Positions 9,434 through 18,500 of a stretch of 64,000 nucleotides of DNA are shown here, in pieces. The stretch is from JAEUMD01 sp050246945 (lineage in GTDB: Bacteria; Pseudomonadota; Alphaproteobacteria; Rhizobiales; Hyphomicrobiaceae). How positions within the stretch are numbered: the first letter of the stretch is position 1; each line of letters opens with the position of its first letter. The position numbers and the translations under genes were made by a program. The stretch lies in NCBI GenBank assembly GCA_050246945.1, contig JBFWVC010000006.1, positions 198,460-262,459 on the forward strand, in the 5' to 3' direction. The notes under the pieces are model-generated. The model was not told the DNA's origin and ran no database searches. It saw only the letters and a list, made by a program, of their open reading frames with translations.

Positions 9434-9729
9434 GGGCGTTTCCCTCGTATGAGATGACTTCTTAGGTCGCAGGCCACAGCCGCCACCGGGTCGAATGATT
9501 GGGTTGCAATGATGCGAATATATAGTGTTTTGCGCAACCAAAACCTCCGGCCCCACTCGACGAGTGGTGCATCCCGCGCGTTGCTGCAGCGCAGCACACG
9601 AGCAAGGTGCGGGGCCCGCTGCGAGCGGCATATTCACGCAATCGCATTTTTTGATTGAGCAACGTGCGGGCTTTGAGACACGTTGTCCAAAATGCCATCA
9701 GGCAGCGCGTTCACCGGGAGGACGACACG

Positions 9730-10083
9730 ATGAAGCAGTTCATGATCGAGATGATGACGATGATGATGCCTTACATGAAGCCGCTGATGTGGCTCGGCGT
9801 CGTTGCCGGGGCGCTTGGCGTCGTCCTGCTTCTTGCGCACATGCTCTTCCGGTCCAACACCGGTGGCTGGGTGCTGCTGGCGGGGCGCGTTACGCTCGGC
9901 TTCGCGATCTTCTTTTTCGCCTGCCAGGTTGCCGGCTATTTCCTGGGGGCCGCACCCGGCATCAATTTCGGCGACTTCAGCAAGATGGAATTCAACATCG
10001 TGCCATTCTGGCAGATCGGTGCTGGTTTCCTCGTGGCGGCTCTGGTGCTGGGCTTTTTCGGCGGGCGGCTTCGCACGGCGTGA
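9730..10083 (+). CDS. Small multi-spanning membrane protein
   Basis: 117 residues with a Met-rich amphipathic start (MKQFMIEMMTMMMPYM) and three or four hydrophobic segments: MWLGVVAGALGVVLLLA, LLAGRVTLGFAIFFFACQVAG, and IGAGFLVAALVLGFF near the end. The ATG at 9730 follows GGGAGG at a good distance. The family is not recognised. It stands divergent to the DUF302 gene and convergent with the DUF2147-like gene, so the three may form one functional neighbourhood, but nothing in the sequence fixes a role. Confidence 0.65.
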   Translation: MKQFMIEMMTMMMPYMKPLMWLGVVAGALGVVLLLAHMLFRSNTGGWVLLAGRVTLGFAIFFFACQVAGYFLGAAPGINFGDFSKMEFNIVPFWQIGAGFLVAALVLGFFGGRLRTA

Positions 10084-10203
10084 GCGCGCGCCCCGCTCGG
10101 AAATCTCCTGGATAGATAACATATACCGCAAAAAGTGTTGGCGCCGGATCGAGAGATCCGGCGCCTCGTTGTTCATTGCAGCGCAATGCGCGCTCAGCGC
10201 AAG

Positions 10204-10560
10204 TCACTTAATGCGCTTGAAGACGCCGGAAGCGCACGCACCAGCGGCCGTGCAGCCATCCATCTTGAAGGCGTCAGCGCCATCCTGCACCATCTTCGCA
10301 TTGTAGGTCTCGCCGGTCATCGGATGAGCGATCTGGCCGACGAAGGCTCCGTCCTTAGCCTCCAGCTTCGACTTGATCATCTCCATGCCCTTGTTCTTCG
10401 GGCCATCCGTCACGATGCAGGACATGCCGTTGGCACCGCCCTCTTTGCACTCAATCGTGAAGCCTTCCCATCCCCACTTGCCGACCATCGGGTTGGCAAA
10501 GGCCGACGTCGATAGACCAAGAGCTGCAAGACCGACAGCCGCAGCGAAAGCCTTCTTCAT
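10204..10560 (-). CDS. Exported DUF2147-like small protein
   Basis: 118 residues with a clear Sec signal peptide (MKKAFAAAVGLAALGLSTSAFA, cleavage after AFA). The mature protein begins NPMVGKWGWEG and has four cysteines: one in the TIECKEGG region, one in SCIV, and a C-terminal pair in DGCTAAGACASGVFKRIK, which resembles the Cys-containing end of DUF2147 proteins. GGGAG lies 9-10 bases before the start. Periplasmic location is likely and the cysteines could form disulfides. No biochemical role is known for the family. Confidence 0.7.
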   Translation of the reverse strand: MKKAFAAAVGLAALGLSTSAFANPMVGKWGWEGFTIECKEGGANGMSCIVTDGPKNKGMEMIKSKLEAKDGAFVGQIAHPMTGETYNAKMVQDGADAFKMDGCTAAGACASGVFKRIK

Positions 10561-11051
10561 GACGTTACTCCCTGGAAACCCCGGACCATTCGAGTGGGCC
10601 GGATGAGCTGATCGAGAACATTCGCCGCGTTGACCTCGTCGTCCACGGCGAAGACGCCCCCCTGCCGCATTTGGCGAGGGTAGATTTGGTTAACACATTC
10701 CCACATTCGAATGAATGATATTCGGCGACGAAAATGGTGCTCCACGACGTAGACTATGGTGTGAAAATGCTCGCTTCCGGCCGCACCTGGTGACGTGCTG
10801 CAATGCAGCAGCGCGAGTTTGCTTCGAAGTCGTGCCCACTAGCATGCGGAAACATTTCGCGGCTTTTCAAGCCTGCTGGGCCGGGGGTACATCGCCATTT
10901 TTTGCAGAGCACAACCGATGCCGACCGAGTGCTCTGCGTTATCGACAAATCGTCGCATCGTCCGCTCGGGGACTCGCCACGAGCCGCTGCGAGGCGCATT
11001 ATATTCGTGATTGCGAATATGATTTGATCATGTCGACCGATAGGTGAGCCC
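10561..11051. other. Intergenic region between divergent genes
   Basis: About 490 bases separating the DUF2147-like gene and the lipase-like gene. No supported coding sequence. The part around 10690-10720 contains TTCGAA and GATATTCGG, and 11001-11020 holds a clean inverted repeat listed separately, so the region probably carries both promoters. Confidence 0.45.
11001..11020. promoter_or_regulatory. Inverted repeat upstream of the lipase-like gene, candidate operator
   Basis: ATATTCG-TGATTG-CGAATAT is a perfect 7-base inverted repeat with a 6-base spacer, ending 31 bases before the ATG at 11052. Position and symmetry fit a dimeric repressor site; the regulator is unknown. Confidence 0.4.
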
Positions 11052-11927
11052 ATGTCGATGAAGCAACGTTTGCGCATTCCTCTCGTTCGCCAGGCACGCG
11101 CGTTTGCATACGCGGTGGCGGCGGTTGCCGCACTCGCCATGCCGTCCGTCGCCACGGCCGACACGCTGGTTCTGGTCCAAGGGTATTTGGGATCGGCTGG
11201 CAGCTGGCGCGTGAGCGGGATCGTTCCGCTCCTGCATCAGCGCGGCTGGGCGGATGCAGGCCATCTCTTCGTTGGACCAGACGGGCGTCTCAATTCGACG
11301 CTGCCAGCGCCAAGCTCCGAACACCGCCTCTATACCCTCGACCTTCCCACCGAGGCTCCGGTAGCGCTGCAGGCGCAAGTGCTGTCGGCCAACATCGCGG
11401 AGGTCGCGCGGCGTCATCCCGGCGAAAAGATATCGGTCGCGGCGCATTCCGCGGGCGGAGTTGTCGCGCGCTACGAGATGGTGACGAATCCGAAGACGCA
11501 GATCGATACGCTGGTGACGATCGCCAGCCCGCATATGGGCACCTCGACGGCAGAAGTCGGGTCCATGATCGGCAATTCGCCATTGTCGTGGGTGGCGCCA
11601 TTCTTCGGTGCCAGTACGATCAACCGGTCGCAGGTGCTGTATCGCGATCTGTGGCGGGATGGACCCTACACCATGCTCGGCTGGCTCAATCGGCAGCCCC
11701 ACCCCAAAGCTCGCTATGTTTCGGTGATCCGGACCGCGGACGTGCGTGCGCCCTATGCCGGCGACAGTGTGGTGGCGGGATGGAGCCAGGACATGAACAT
11801 CGTGCCAGCGCTGGCGGGCCGTGCGGAACGCGTAATATCTCCAGGCGACCATGGGTTGCGCACGGATGACGGCCTGCTTATTGCCGATCTGCTATTGGCG
11901 CAGCCAACACAGGTTGCGACGCATTAG
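11052..11927 (+). CDS. Exported alpha/beta hydrolase, lipase-like
   Basis: 291 residues. A long signal peptide (residues 1-36, core AVAAVAALAMPSVATA) leads into a lipase-type fold: LVLVQGYLGSAGSW near the mature start, the nucleophile elbow AHSAGG in the middle, then TIASPHMGTS, an arrangement seen in triacylglycerol lipase and PGAP1-like families. A late His in PGDHGLRTDD is a plausible catalytic His. Expected location is periplasmic or secreted, with an ester-bond substrate. AGGTGA lies a few bases before the ATG. It ends just before a composite repeat. The true substrate is not predictable. Confidence 0.8.
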   Translation: MSMKQRLRIPLVRQARAFAYAVAAVAALAMPSVATADTLVLVQGYLGSAGSWRVSGIVPLLHQRGWADAGHLFVGPDGRLNSTLPAPSSEHRLYTLDLPTEAPVALQAQVLSANIAEVARRHPGEKISVAAHSAGGVVARYEMVTNPKTQIDTLVTIASPHMGTSTAEVGSMIGNSPLSWVAPFFGASTINRSQVLYRDLWRDGPYTMLGWLNRQPHPKARYVSVIRTADVRAPYAGDSVVAGWSQDMNIVPALAGRAERVISPGDHGLRTDDGLLIADLLLAQPTQVATH

Positions 11928-12026
11928 ATCGCGTTCATGTTTCATAGAATCACGAACGCGACCTAGTTCCCTGAATTGAGCATGTTTGTCACGCTGAACC
12001 GGTGCACACTTCAGCTGAACATGCTC
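11926..12026 (+). repeat. Composite dispersed repeat, copy 2
   Basis: Starts AGATCGCGTTCATG with a partner CACGAACGCGACCT, then the hairpin half GAGCATGTTTGTCACGCTGAA ... CTTCAGCTGAACATGCTC. It lies between convergent genes immediately after the lipase-like stop codon and may serve as a bidirectional hairpin. Confidence 0.85.
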
Positions 12027-12080
12027 CAACGCGCCGCGAATTTTCGTGCGGAGCATTCCCCCATATGCACCGCACTTCTG

Positions 12081-12110
12081 AAAAGCCGCACAGCGATGTG
12101 CGGCTTTTTT
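12081..12110 (+). terminator. Rho-independent terminator
   Basis: AAAGCCGCAC-AGCGAT-GTGCGGCTTTTTT: a 10-base GC-rich stem, six-base loop and T run. The A run on the left makes it work on both strands, serving the lipase-like gene and the convergent activator gene. Confidence 0.85.
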
Positions 12111-12179
12111 CTCGTATGAACGCGGCGGACGCGGATGTCGGCATGGAGAAAAGAGAAGCTTCAGTTTCGCGGAAGGTCG

Positions 12180-13574
12180 TCAGTGCGAGGGCGACAGGAT
12201 TTGCAAGCGCTGCATTCGCCGCCAGAGTGTGGTCCGGTCGACGCCGAGCAGCTTGGCGGCAGCGGAGCGGTTGCCATTCGCCTGGATCAGCGCATTCTCG
12301 ATTTCGCGGCGCGCGACATCGTCCTCGTCGTTTTCGTCGGCGCTGCTTTCGAGTGCCTGTCCGGCGACGCGTTCCGAGCCCGACCACATCTGCTTGGCCA
12401 ACACACTCATACGGATCTGCTCGGGCAGGCTTTCCGGCTTCACGGTGCCATCCACGGCGCAAATCAGCGCATGTTCAACAGCGTTCTCCAATTCGCGCAC
12501 GTTGCCGGGCCAGTGGTAGTTCATGAGGATCTGCATCGCTTCGGTGCTGCACGAAACACCGGCAGGATAGCCGCGCGCCTCCAGATTTTCGCAGAAGTGC
12601 TTCAAGAGCAGCGGGATGTCGCCGCGCCTTTCGCGGATCGGCGGCACGTTGAGGGTGAAGACGGCAAGTCGATAATAGAGGTCGGCGCGAAAATCGCCGG
12701 CATCGACCATCTCGCGCAGATCGCGGTTGGATGCGGTAATAATGCGAATGTCGACGCGCATGGTTTTATCGGAACCGACCGGCTCGAATTCGTGATCCTG
12801 CAGAACGCGCAGGAGCTTCGCCTGCAGATGCATGGGGATTTCGGCGATCTCGTCGAGGAACAGGGTGCCGCCATGGGCGGCCTGGAAGCGGCCGGGCCTG
12901 TCGCGCATGGCGCCGGTGAACGCACCCTTAACATGTCCGAACAGCTCGCTCTCGATCAGCGTCGTCGGGATTGCTGCACAGTTGACTTCCACAAACGGCT
13001 TGTCGGCGCGGCGGCTGAGGCGGTGGATGAGCCGCGCTATATGCGTTTTGCCAGTGCCGGATTCGCCCTGCAGCAGCACCGACGCATTCGAAGGTGCAAC
13101 CTGATGCACCCGTTCCAATAGCGCCAGGACCTTGCGGTCATTCGTCACGAGGTCGCCGCGAGAGCGATCGATCAACATCTCCAGGCGATGGCGCTCGGTT
13201 ACGTCGCGGATGATCATCAGGCGGGTCTGGCCGACCAGCTCGCACGTCTGGCAGCTGTGCAGTTCGAGGTAGCGGGGCTCGCCATTCACCGTGATGCGAC
13301 GCTGAAAGCGCACGAAGTCGGTAAGGTCGCCTCCCTCCTTGCTGCCGCGCGCAGCCTCTGCCAGCGCTACGTCGATGGACTGATCGTCGGTGATGCCGAG
13401 CACATCGTGAAGCGAGGTGAGCGGCTGGTTCCCGGCTGCGCCGAGGAGCGCTGCCGCGGCAGGGTTGTGATATATGATGCGGCCATCAAGATCGGCCACG
13501 ATCACACCTTCGTCGATGAACGAGACAACCGCTTCGAGAAGGACGCGCAGTTGATCGCTGTTTGGCGTTTCCAA
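12180..13574 (-). CDS. Sigma-54-dependent transcriptional activator with PAS domain
   Basis: 464 residues in the order PAS sensor (about 10-130), AAA+ domain (about 145-375) and Fis-type helix-turn-helix. Visible motifs are Walker A GESGTGKT near 168, the sigma-54 contact loop GAFTGA near 213, Walker B GGTLFLDEI, and the C-terminal NRSAAAKLLGVDRTTLWRRM recognition helix. There is no response-regulator receiver domain, so the signal is probably sensed by the PAS domain. I chose the TTG at 13574 because GGGAGGA sits 6 bases upstream; an earlier TTG at 13592 has no such site. It is divergent from the exporter genes and faces a consensus sigma-54 promoter, so it very likely controls them. Confidence 0.9.
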   Translation of the reverse strand: METPNSDQLRVLLEAVVSFIDEGVIVADLDGRIIYHNPAAAALLGAAGNQPLTSLHDVLGITDDQSIDVALAEAARGSKEGGDLTDFVRFQRRITVNGEPRYLELHSCQTCELVGQTRLMIIRDVTERHRLEMLIDRSRGDLVTNDRKVLALLERVHQVAPSNASVLLQGESGTGKTHIARLIHRLSRRADKPFVEVNCAAIPTTLIESELFGHVKGAFTGAMRDRPGRFQAAHGGTLFLDEIAEIPMHLQAKLLRVLQDHEFEPVGSDKTMRVDIRIITASNRDLREMVDAGDFRADLYYRLAVFTLNVPPIRERRGDIPLLLKHFCENLEARGYPAGVSCSTEAMQILMNYHWPGNVRELENAVEHALICAVDGTVKPESLPEQIRMSVLAKQMWSGSERVAGQALESSADENDEDDVARREIENALIQANGNRSAAAKLLGVDRTTLWRRMQRLQILSPSH

Positions 13575-13649
13575 GAGCCATCCTCCCAGCAAGAATGACT
13601 TATTCAGCCCACCGATTTCTGATGAACGGTAGCGGCCACATCACTCATT

Positions 13650-13678
13650 GTTGCAACGCTCGCGGCGTTGCGCAACAC
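13650..13678. promoter_or_regulatory. Inverted repeat, candidate upstream activating sequence
   Basis: TGTTGCAACGC-TCGCG-GCGTTGCGCAACA is a near-perfect inverted repeat with half-sites TGTTGC/GCAACA. It lies about 140 bases upstream of the -24 element at 13818, the usual place for an activator enhancer, and about 75 bases from the activator's own start, so it could also give autoregulation. Confidence 0.6.
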
Positions 13679-13817
13679 TAAGTCGGACATAAAGCTTAAA
13701 TTTTCCATCCAGAACAGATGTTTAATTCGCTATTCTAAGATCCAACCGGGAAAATCGCTGCAACCGGCGCAACACGTCTTGTATGTAAAAACCTATATTT
13801 TACAATGAATTAACCCT

Positions 13818-13832
13818 TGGCACAGGCATTGC
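13818..13832 (+). promoter_or_regulatory. Sigma-54 promoter (-24/-12)
   Basis: TGGCAC-AGGCA-TTGC matches the sigma-54 consensus TGGCAC-N5-TTGC exactly, with GG and GC in the correct register. It is about 79 bases before the ATG of the SCP2-like gene and in the right direction, so transcription should start near 13844. The divergent sigma-54 activator gene supports the assignment. Confidence 0.85.
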
Positions 13833-13910
13833 ATTCGAGAAACTGAATATTCGTGTATCGTGTGCTTAATGGGGCAGCAAGACCCCTGATGGCGGGGAGG
13901 AGTGCCGAAA

Positions 13911-14306
13911 ATGGCATCGTTATTTTCAGTGGACTGGATGGAACGGTTCCGCGAAGCGTGGAACGCCGAGCCGGCCCTTGCCGGAGCGCTCGGCAAGATC
14001 GGATTCAACTCGACCATCGGCTACGGATTTCGCGGCGAGGCGACGCCGCGCGGAATACTGATCATCGAAAGCGGCGCAGCGGTCCGCGCCAAAGCCTACG
14101 AAGGCGAGCATCTCGACTGGGACCTGCGCGCCGATCCCGAAACGTGGGCGCAGTGGCTGGCCGAGCCGCCAGGCATGGTGAGCCTGGGCATGGCCTATGC
14201 CTCCTCGCGCCTGCAGTTCGTGACCGGCGATTATGTCACCATGATCAAAGAGCCGTCGATGGCCGGCCCCTTCATGAAAAGTTTCAGCGTAATGGCGAGG
14301 GTTTGA
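13911..14306 (+). CDS. SCP2 sterol-binding domain-like protein
   Basis: 131 residues resembling a single SCP2-type lipid-binding domain: an amphipathic start FSVDWMERFREAWN, the central strands GYGFRGEATPRGILIIESG, then GEHLDWDLRADPETW and a C-terminal VTGDYVTMIKEPSMAGPFMKSF. No signal peptide, so cytoplasmic. The ATG at 13911 follows GGGGAGGAG; a GTG nine bases earlier would sit too close to that site. Its stop overlaps the next start by one base (TGATG), implying translational coupling with the membrane-fusion protein. It might present a hydrophobic ligand to the pump; that is inference. Confidence 0.72.
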   Translation: MASLFSVDWMERFREAWNAEPALAGALGKIGFNSTIGYGFRGEATPRGILIIESGAAVRAKAYEGEHLDWDLRADPETWAQWLAEPPGMVSLGMAYASSRLQFVTGDYVTMIKEPSMAGPFMKSFSVMARV

Positions 14307-15466
14307 TGCGTCCAAGTGGTCTTTCTGGCACCGCGATCGCGGCTGCGGCGTTAGTCCTGGCAAGCTCGGTGCTCCAGGCGGAGCAATTTCGCACCGCGCC
14401 GGTCACGGTCGACCGGACAGGGCATCTAACGACGGTCGGCGGAACCGTCGTTCCCTATAAGGAAGTGACGCTCACAGCGCAGATCCCCGGCCAGGTGGAG
14501 AAGGTTGCCGGCCGGGAGGGTGATCCGGCGCGCGCAGGCCAGGTGATGGTCGCCATCAACGATGACGCACTCCAGGCCAGCAAGCGGGCCGCGGAGGCTC
14601 AGCTAATCGCCGCGGAGGCATCGCTGCGCAATGCGCACGTCCAATACTCCCGCGAATTATGGTCGCCGCGCACGGGCCAGACGACCGGCATGGGGCTTCC
14701 CTCCATGATGGACAGCTTCATGCGTCCGTTCACCGGCCAATATGCCGGCGGCAACGATCCATGGGTGCGGCGCTATGCGGATCTCTATGGCCAGGCCAAG
14801 GGCGTCGACGATGCGCGCACCTCAATCCTTGCGGCGCGCGCCAACATCGAACAGCTCGACGCCAAGATTCGTGACGCCAGCCTAACCTCGCCCTTCGACG
14901 GTGTGATCGTGAAAAAGATGGTCGAGGAAGGCGACACGGTGCAACCGGGTCAGCCGCTGATGCAGATCGCCTACGTGACATACCTGCGCATTCAGGCGGA
15001 GGTCCCCGTTGGGCTCGTCTCTTCCCTGCGCATCGGTGAGTTCGTTCCTGCGCGCGTGGACGTTGGCGGCGGCGTGCCGGTGCAGGCGCGCGTCGCGCAA
15101 GTGTTCCCAATGGCAGATGCCTCGCGCCACACCGTGACCGTCAAGTTCGATCTGCCGAGCGGTCTGCCGGGCGGCCCCGGCATGTACGCCGAGGTCATGC
15201 TGCCCGACCCGTCCTCGCTGGCCAGCGTTCTGCCCACCGTACCGCGCGAGGCACTCGTCTGGCGCGGCAGCCTCCCGGCCGTGATGGTCATGAAGGACGG
15301 CAAGCCGACACTGCGGGTGGTGCGCGTCGGCGCGACCCTGCCTAACGGGCGCGTGACAATACTTTCAGGGCTAGCGGGTGGCGAAGAAGTCGTGCTCAAC
15401 GCCCAAGGCTCGGAGGCGTCTTCGCCGACGCAACAGGCAGGAAGCGAAGCCGTCAAGGCACAGTGA
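14306..15466 (+). CDS. Periplasmic membrane-fusion protein of an RND efflux system
   Basis: 386 residues with an N-terminal signal segment (MRPSGLSGTAIAAAALVLASSVLQA). The HlyD/AcrA-like body has a beta-barrel start (GGTVVPYKEVTLTAQIPGQVEKV), a split lipoyl/biotinyl half-motif (GREGDPARAGQVM ... SPFDGVIVKKMVEEGDTVQPGQPL) around a helical hairpin, and a membrane-proximal end. It has no lipobox cysteine, so it is probably held by its signal anchor or free in the periplasm. It overlaps the SCP2-like gene by one base and precedes the RND gene by 123 bases. Together they form the periplasmic and inner-membrane parts of one exporter; no outer-membrane channel gene is in the window. Confidence 0.88.
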   Translation: MRPSGLSGTAIAAAALVLASSVLQAEQFRTAPVTVDRTGHLTTVGGTVVPYKEVTLTAQIPGQVEKVAGREGDPARAGQVMVAINDDALQASKRAAEAQLIAAEASLRNAHVQYSRELWSPRTGQTTGMGLPSMMDSFMRPFTGQYAGGNDPWVRRYADLYGQAKGVDDARTSILAARANIEQLDAKIRDASLTSPFDGVIVKKMVEEGDTVQPGQPLMQIAYVTYLRIQAEVPVGLVSSLRIGEFVPARVDVGGGVPVQARVAQVFPMADASRHTVTVKFDLPSGLPGGPGMYAEVMLPDPSSLASVLPTVPREALVWRGSLPAVMVMKDGKPTLRVVRVGATLPNGRVTILSGLAGGEEVVLNAQGSEASSPTQQAGSEAVKAQ

Positions 15467-15589
15467 ATTAAGCGCGCGATCCACCGGAGCCAGCCGGGGA
15501 GCACAGCGACAAAATCTTTGTAAGGCAAAGCCGGCCGCTAGTGCCGGCAGGGTCCGCGAAACGCACGAGTAGAGTACGGGGATACATCC

Positions 15590-18500
15590 GTGGCCAACGC
15601 CGGCGACAGCACCAAGCAGCAAGGAACAGATCGCGTCGAGAGCCTCGGCATTGCCGGCGGCATGACAGCGATGTTCATTCACTCGCCACTGACACCGCTG
15701 TTCCTCGCGGCGCTCCTGCTTCTGGGCCTGCTCGGCCTGATCATAACGCCGCGCCAGGAAGACCCGCAGATCTCGGTGCCGATGGTGGACATCATGTTCT
15801 CCTTCCCCGGTGCCTCATCGGAGCAGGTGGCGTCGCTCGCCACCGATCCGCTCGAACGCATGATGAGCGAAATTCCCGGCGTCAAACACGTCTACTCCGC
15901 ATCGCAGCGCGGCGGCGGCATGGTGACGGTGCAGTTCGACGTCGGTCAAAAGATGGAGCCTTCGCTCGTCAAGCTCTACGACAAGCTAGCCTCGAATCTC
16001 GACAAGATCCCGCCGGGCGTTTCGCAGCCGCTGGTCAAACCGCGCGGCATCGATGACGTGCCGACGGTCACCTTTACGTTGTGGTCCAATGAACTGGACG
16101 ACGCGGGACTGCGCCTCGTGGCTCTCGAAGTCATGCAGCGGCTGAAGACGGTCGACGATACGGCAAGCTCGTTCATCGTCGGCGGACGCCCCGAGACAAT
16201 CCGCGTGGAGGTCATGCCCGAGCGGCTCAAGGGCTACTCGATCTCGGTCGGCCAGCTTGCGCAGACCATCTCCGCGGCAAACGACCGTTCCGACATTGGC
16301 ACGGCGGAGAGCGGCGGCACGCATTTCCGCGTCTACACCGGCCGGTTCCTGCAACACGCTCGCGATATCGAAAACTTGATCGTCGGCGTTCGCAACGGCG
16401 CACCGGTCTATGTACGCCAAGTCGCCAAAGTGATCGAGGGCGGTGACGAGGCAAAGGACTTCGTCCAATACTTCTCCGGGCCCGCCGCAGACTCGAGTCG
16501 GACCACCACCAAGGGCGCGCCTGCCGTCACAATTGCGATCGCCAAGAAGACCGGCACCAACGGCGTCACGGTTGCCAATGCGCTCATCGACAAGATCGAC
16601 TCGCTCAAGGGCACGATCATTCCCGACAACATCCATGTCGAAATCACGCGCAACTACGGCGAGACGGCCAACGACAAGGTCAACGAACTGCTGTTCAAGA
16701 TGTTCGTCGCGACCGGCGCGGTGTGCTTGCTGATCTACCTCTTTCTGGGCCTCAGGCCCACGATCGTCGTCCTCGTCGTCATTCCGGTCGTGATCCTGAT
16801 CACGGTATTCTCCGCCTGGCTCCTTGGCTTCACGATCGACCGCGTGTCGCTTTTCGCGCTGATCTTCTCGATCGGAATCCTGGTCGACGATGCGACCGTC
16901 GTCGTGGAGAACATCTACCGACGCTGGCTGTTGAAGGGCGGAATCGATACGCCGACGACCGTCGACGCGGTGCGCGAGGTCGGCAATCCGACCATTCTTG
17001 CAACTTTCACCGTCATCGCCGCGCTGCTGCCGATGGGCTTCGTGTCGGGCATGATGGGACCCTACATGCTGCCGATCCCGGTGCTCGGATCTGTGGCAAT
17101 GCTGTTCTCGCTGTTTGCCGCCTTCATCTTCACGCCCTGGCTCGCCATCCGCATCAGGCCGAGCCTCAAGGAGCTGCACAAGATGGAGGAGTCGGAGCAC
17201 AAGTTCTCCAGCCGCCTGCACGCCTTCTATCACAACGTCGTCGGCCCGCTGCTCGACAGCCCGGCAAAAGCGCGGCTGTTCCGCATCTCGATCTGGGTCG
17301 TGTTCCTGCTGTGCTGCGTCATGTTCTATACGACGCACGTCACCGTGAAGATGCTGCCGCTCGACAACAAGCCAGAGTTCAACGTGGTCGTGAACATGCC
17401 GGAAGGCACGGCCTTGCCGGTCACGGCCAACCTCATCCAGGAACTCACCGACGAAGTCCTCAAACTTCCCGAGGTTACGGCCGTACAGACCTACTCGGGC
17501 ACCGCCTCGCCGTTCAACTTCAACGGGCTCGTGCGGCACTACTACCTGCGCGACAAACCCTGGGAAGGCGATATCCAGATCCAGCTTCTGCACAAGAAGA
17601 AGCGCCATCGCACGAGCCACCAGATTGCGGTGGAGGCACGCGAACGCCTGACGCCCATAGCCAACAAGCACGGCGCCAAAATCCAGGTCGTGGAAATGCC
17701 GCCGGGGCCGCCCGTTCTGCAGACGATGGTGGCGGAGATCTATGGCCCCGATGATGCGACCCGGCGTCAGGTCGCCAAAGACCTTACCGGAATCTTCGAA
17801 AAGGCGGAAAGCATTGTCGACGTCGACAACTACCTGCAGGCGCCGCACGACACCTGGTCGTTCGTGGTCAACCAGCAGAAGGCCGAATACCAGAACGTGA
17901 CGATCGAGGACGTTACGAAGCAGCTCGGCATGGTCATGGGTGGACAGAAGCTCGGCGCGGTGAAGGTCGGCCGCGAGCTCGAGCCGCGCTTCATCATCAT
18001 CCAGGCGCCGCTCGAGGTGCGAAGCCAATTCAGCCAGATGGGCGAACTGCCGATCCAGACACGCGACAACCGCCTCGTGCCGCTGGCAGAGCTCGGCACC
18101 TTCGTGCGTCAGCCGCAAGACCCTCTCATCTTCCACAAGGACCTGCGCGCCATCGAGTACGTGACGGGAGAAGTTGCCGGCCGGCTCGCGGCGCCCGTCT
18201 ACGGCATGATCGAGATCTCGAAGCTGCTGAAGGATTACAAGGCGCCCGACGGCGTGACGCTCTCGGGCACGCTGATCGGCCCGCCGTCCGACGACTTCAC
18301 GTCGGGCTTCGAGTGGACCGGCGAGTGGACCGTCACCTACGAGACGTTCCGTGACATGGGCCTCGCCTTTATCGCCGCGCTCATCCTGATCTACATGCTG
18401 GTGGTGATGGAGTTCGGCAACTTCCGCCTGCCGGGCATCATCATGGCGCCGATCCCGCTGACGCTGATCGGCATCATTCCCGGTCACTGGCTTTTCGGCG

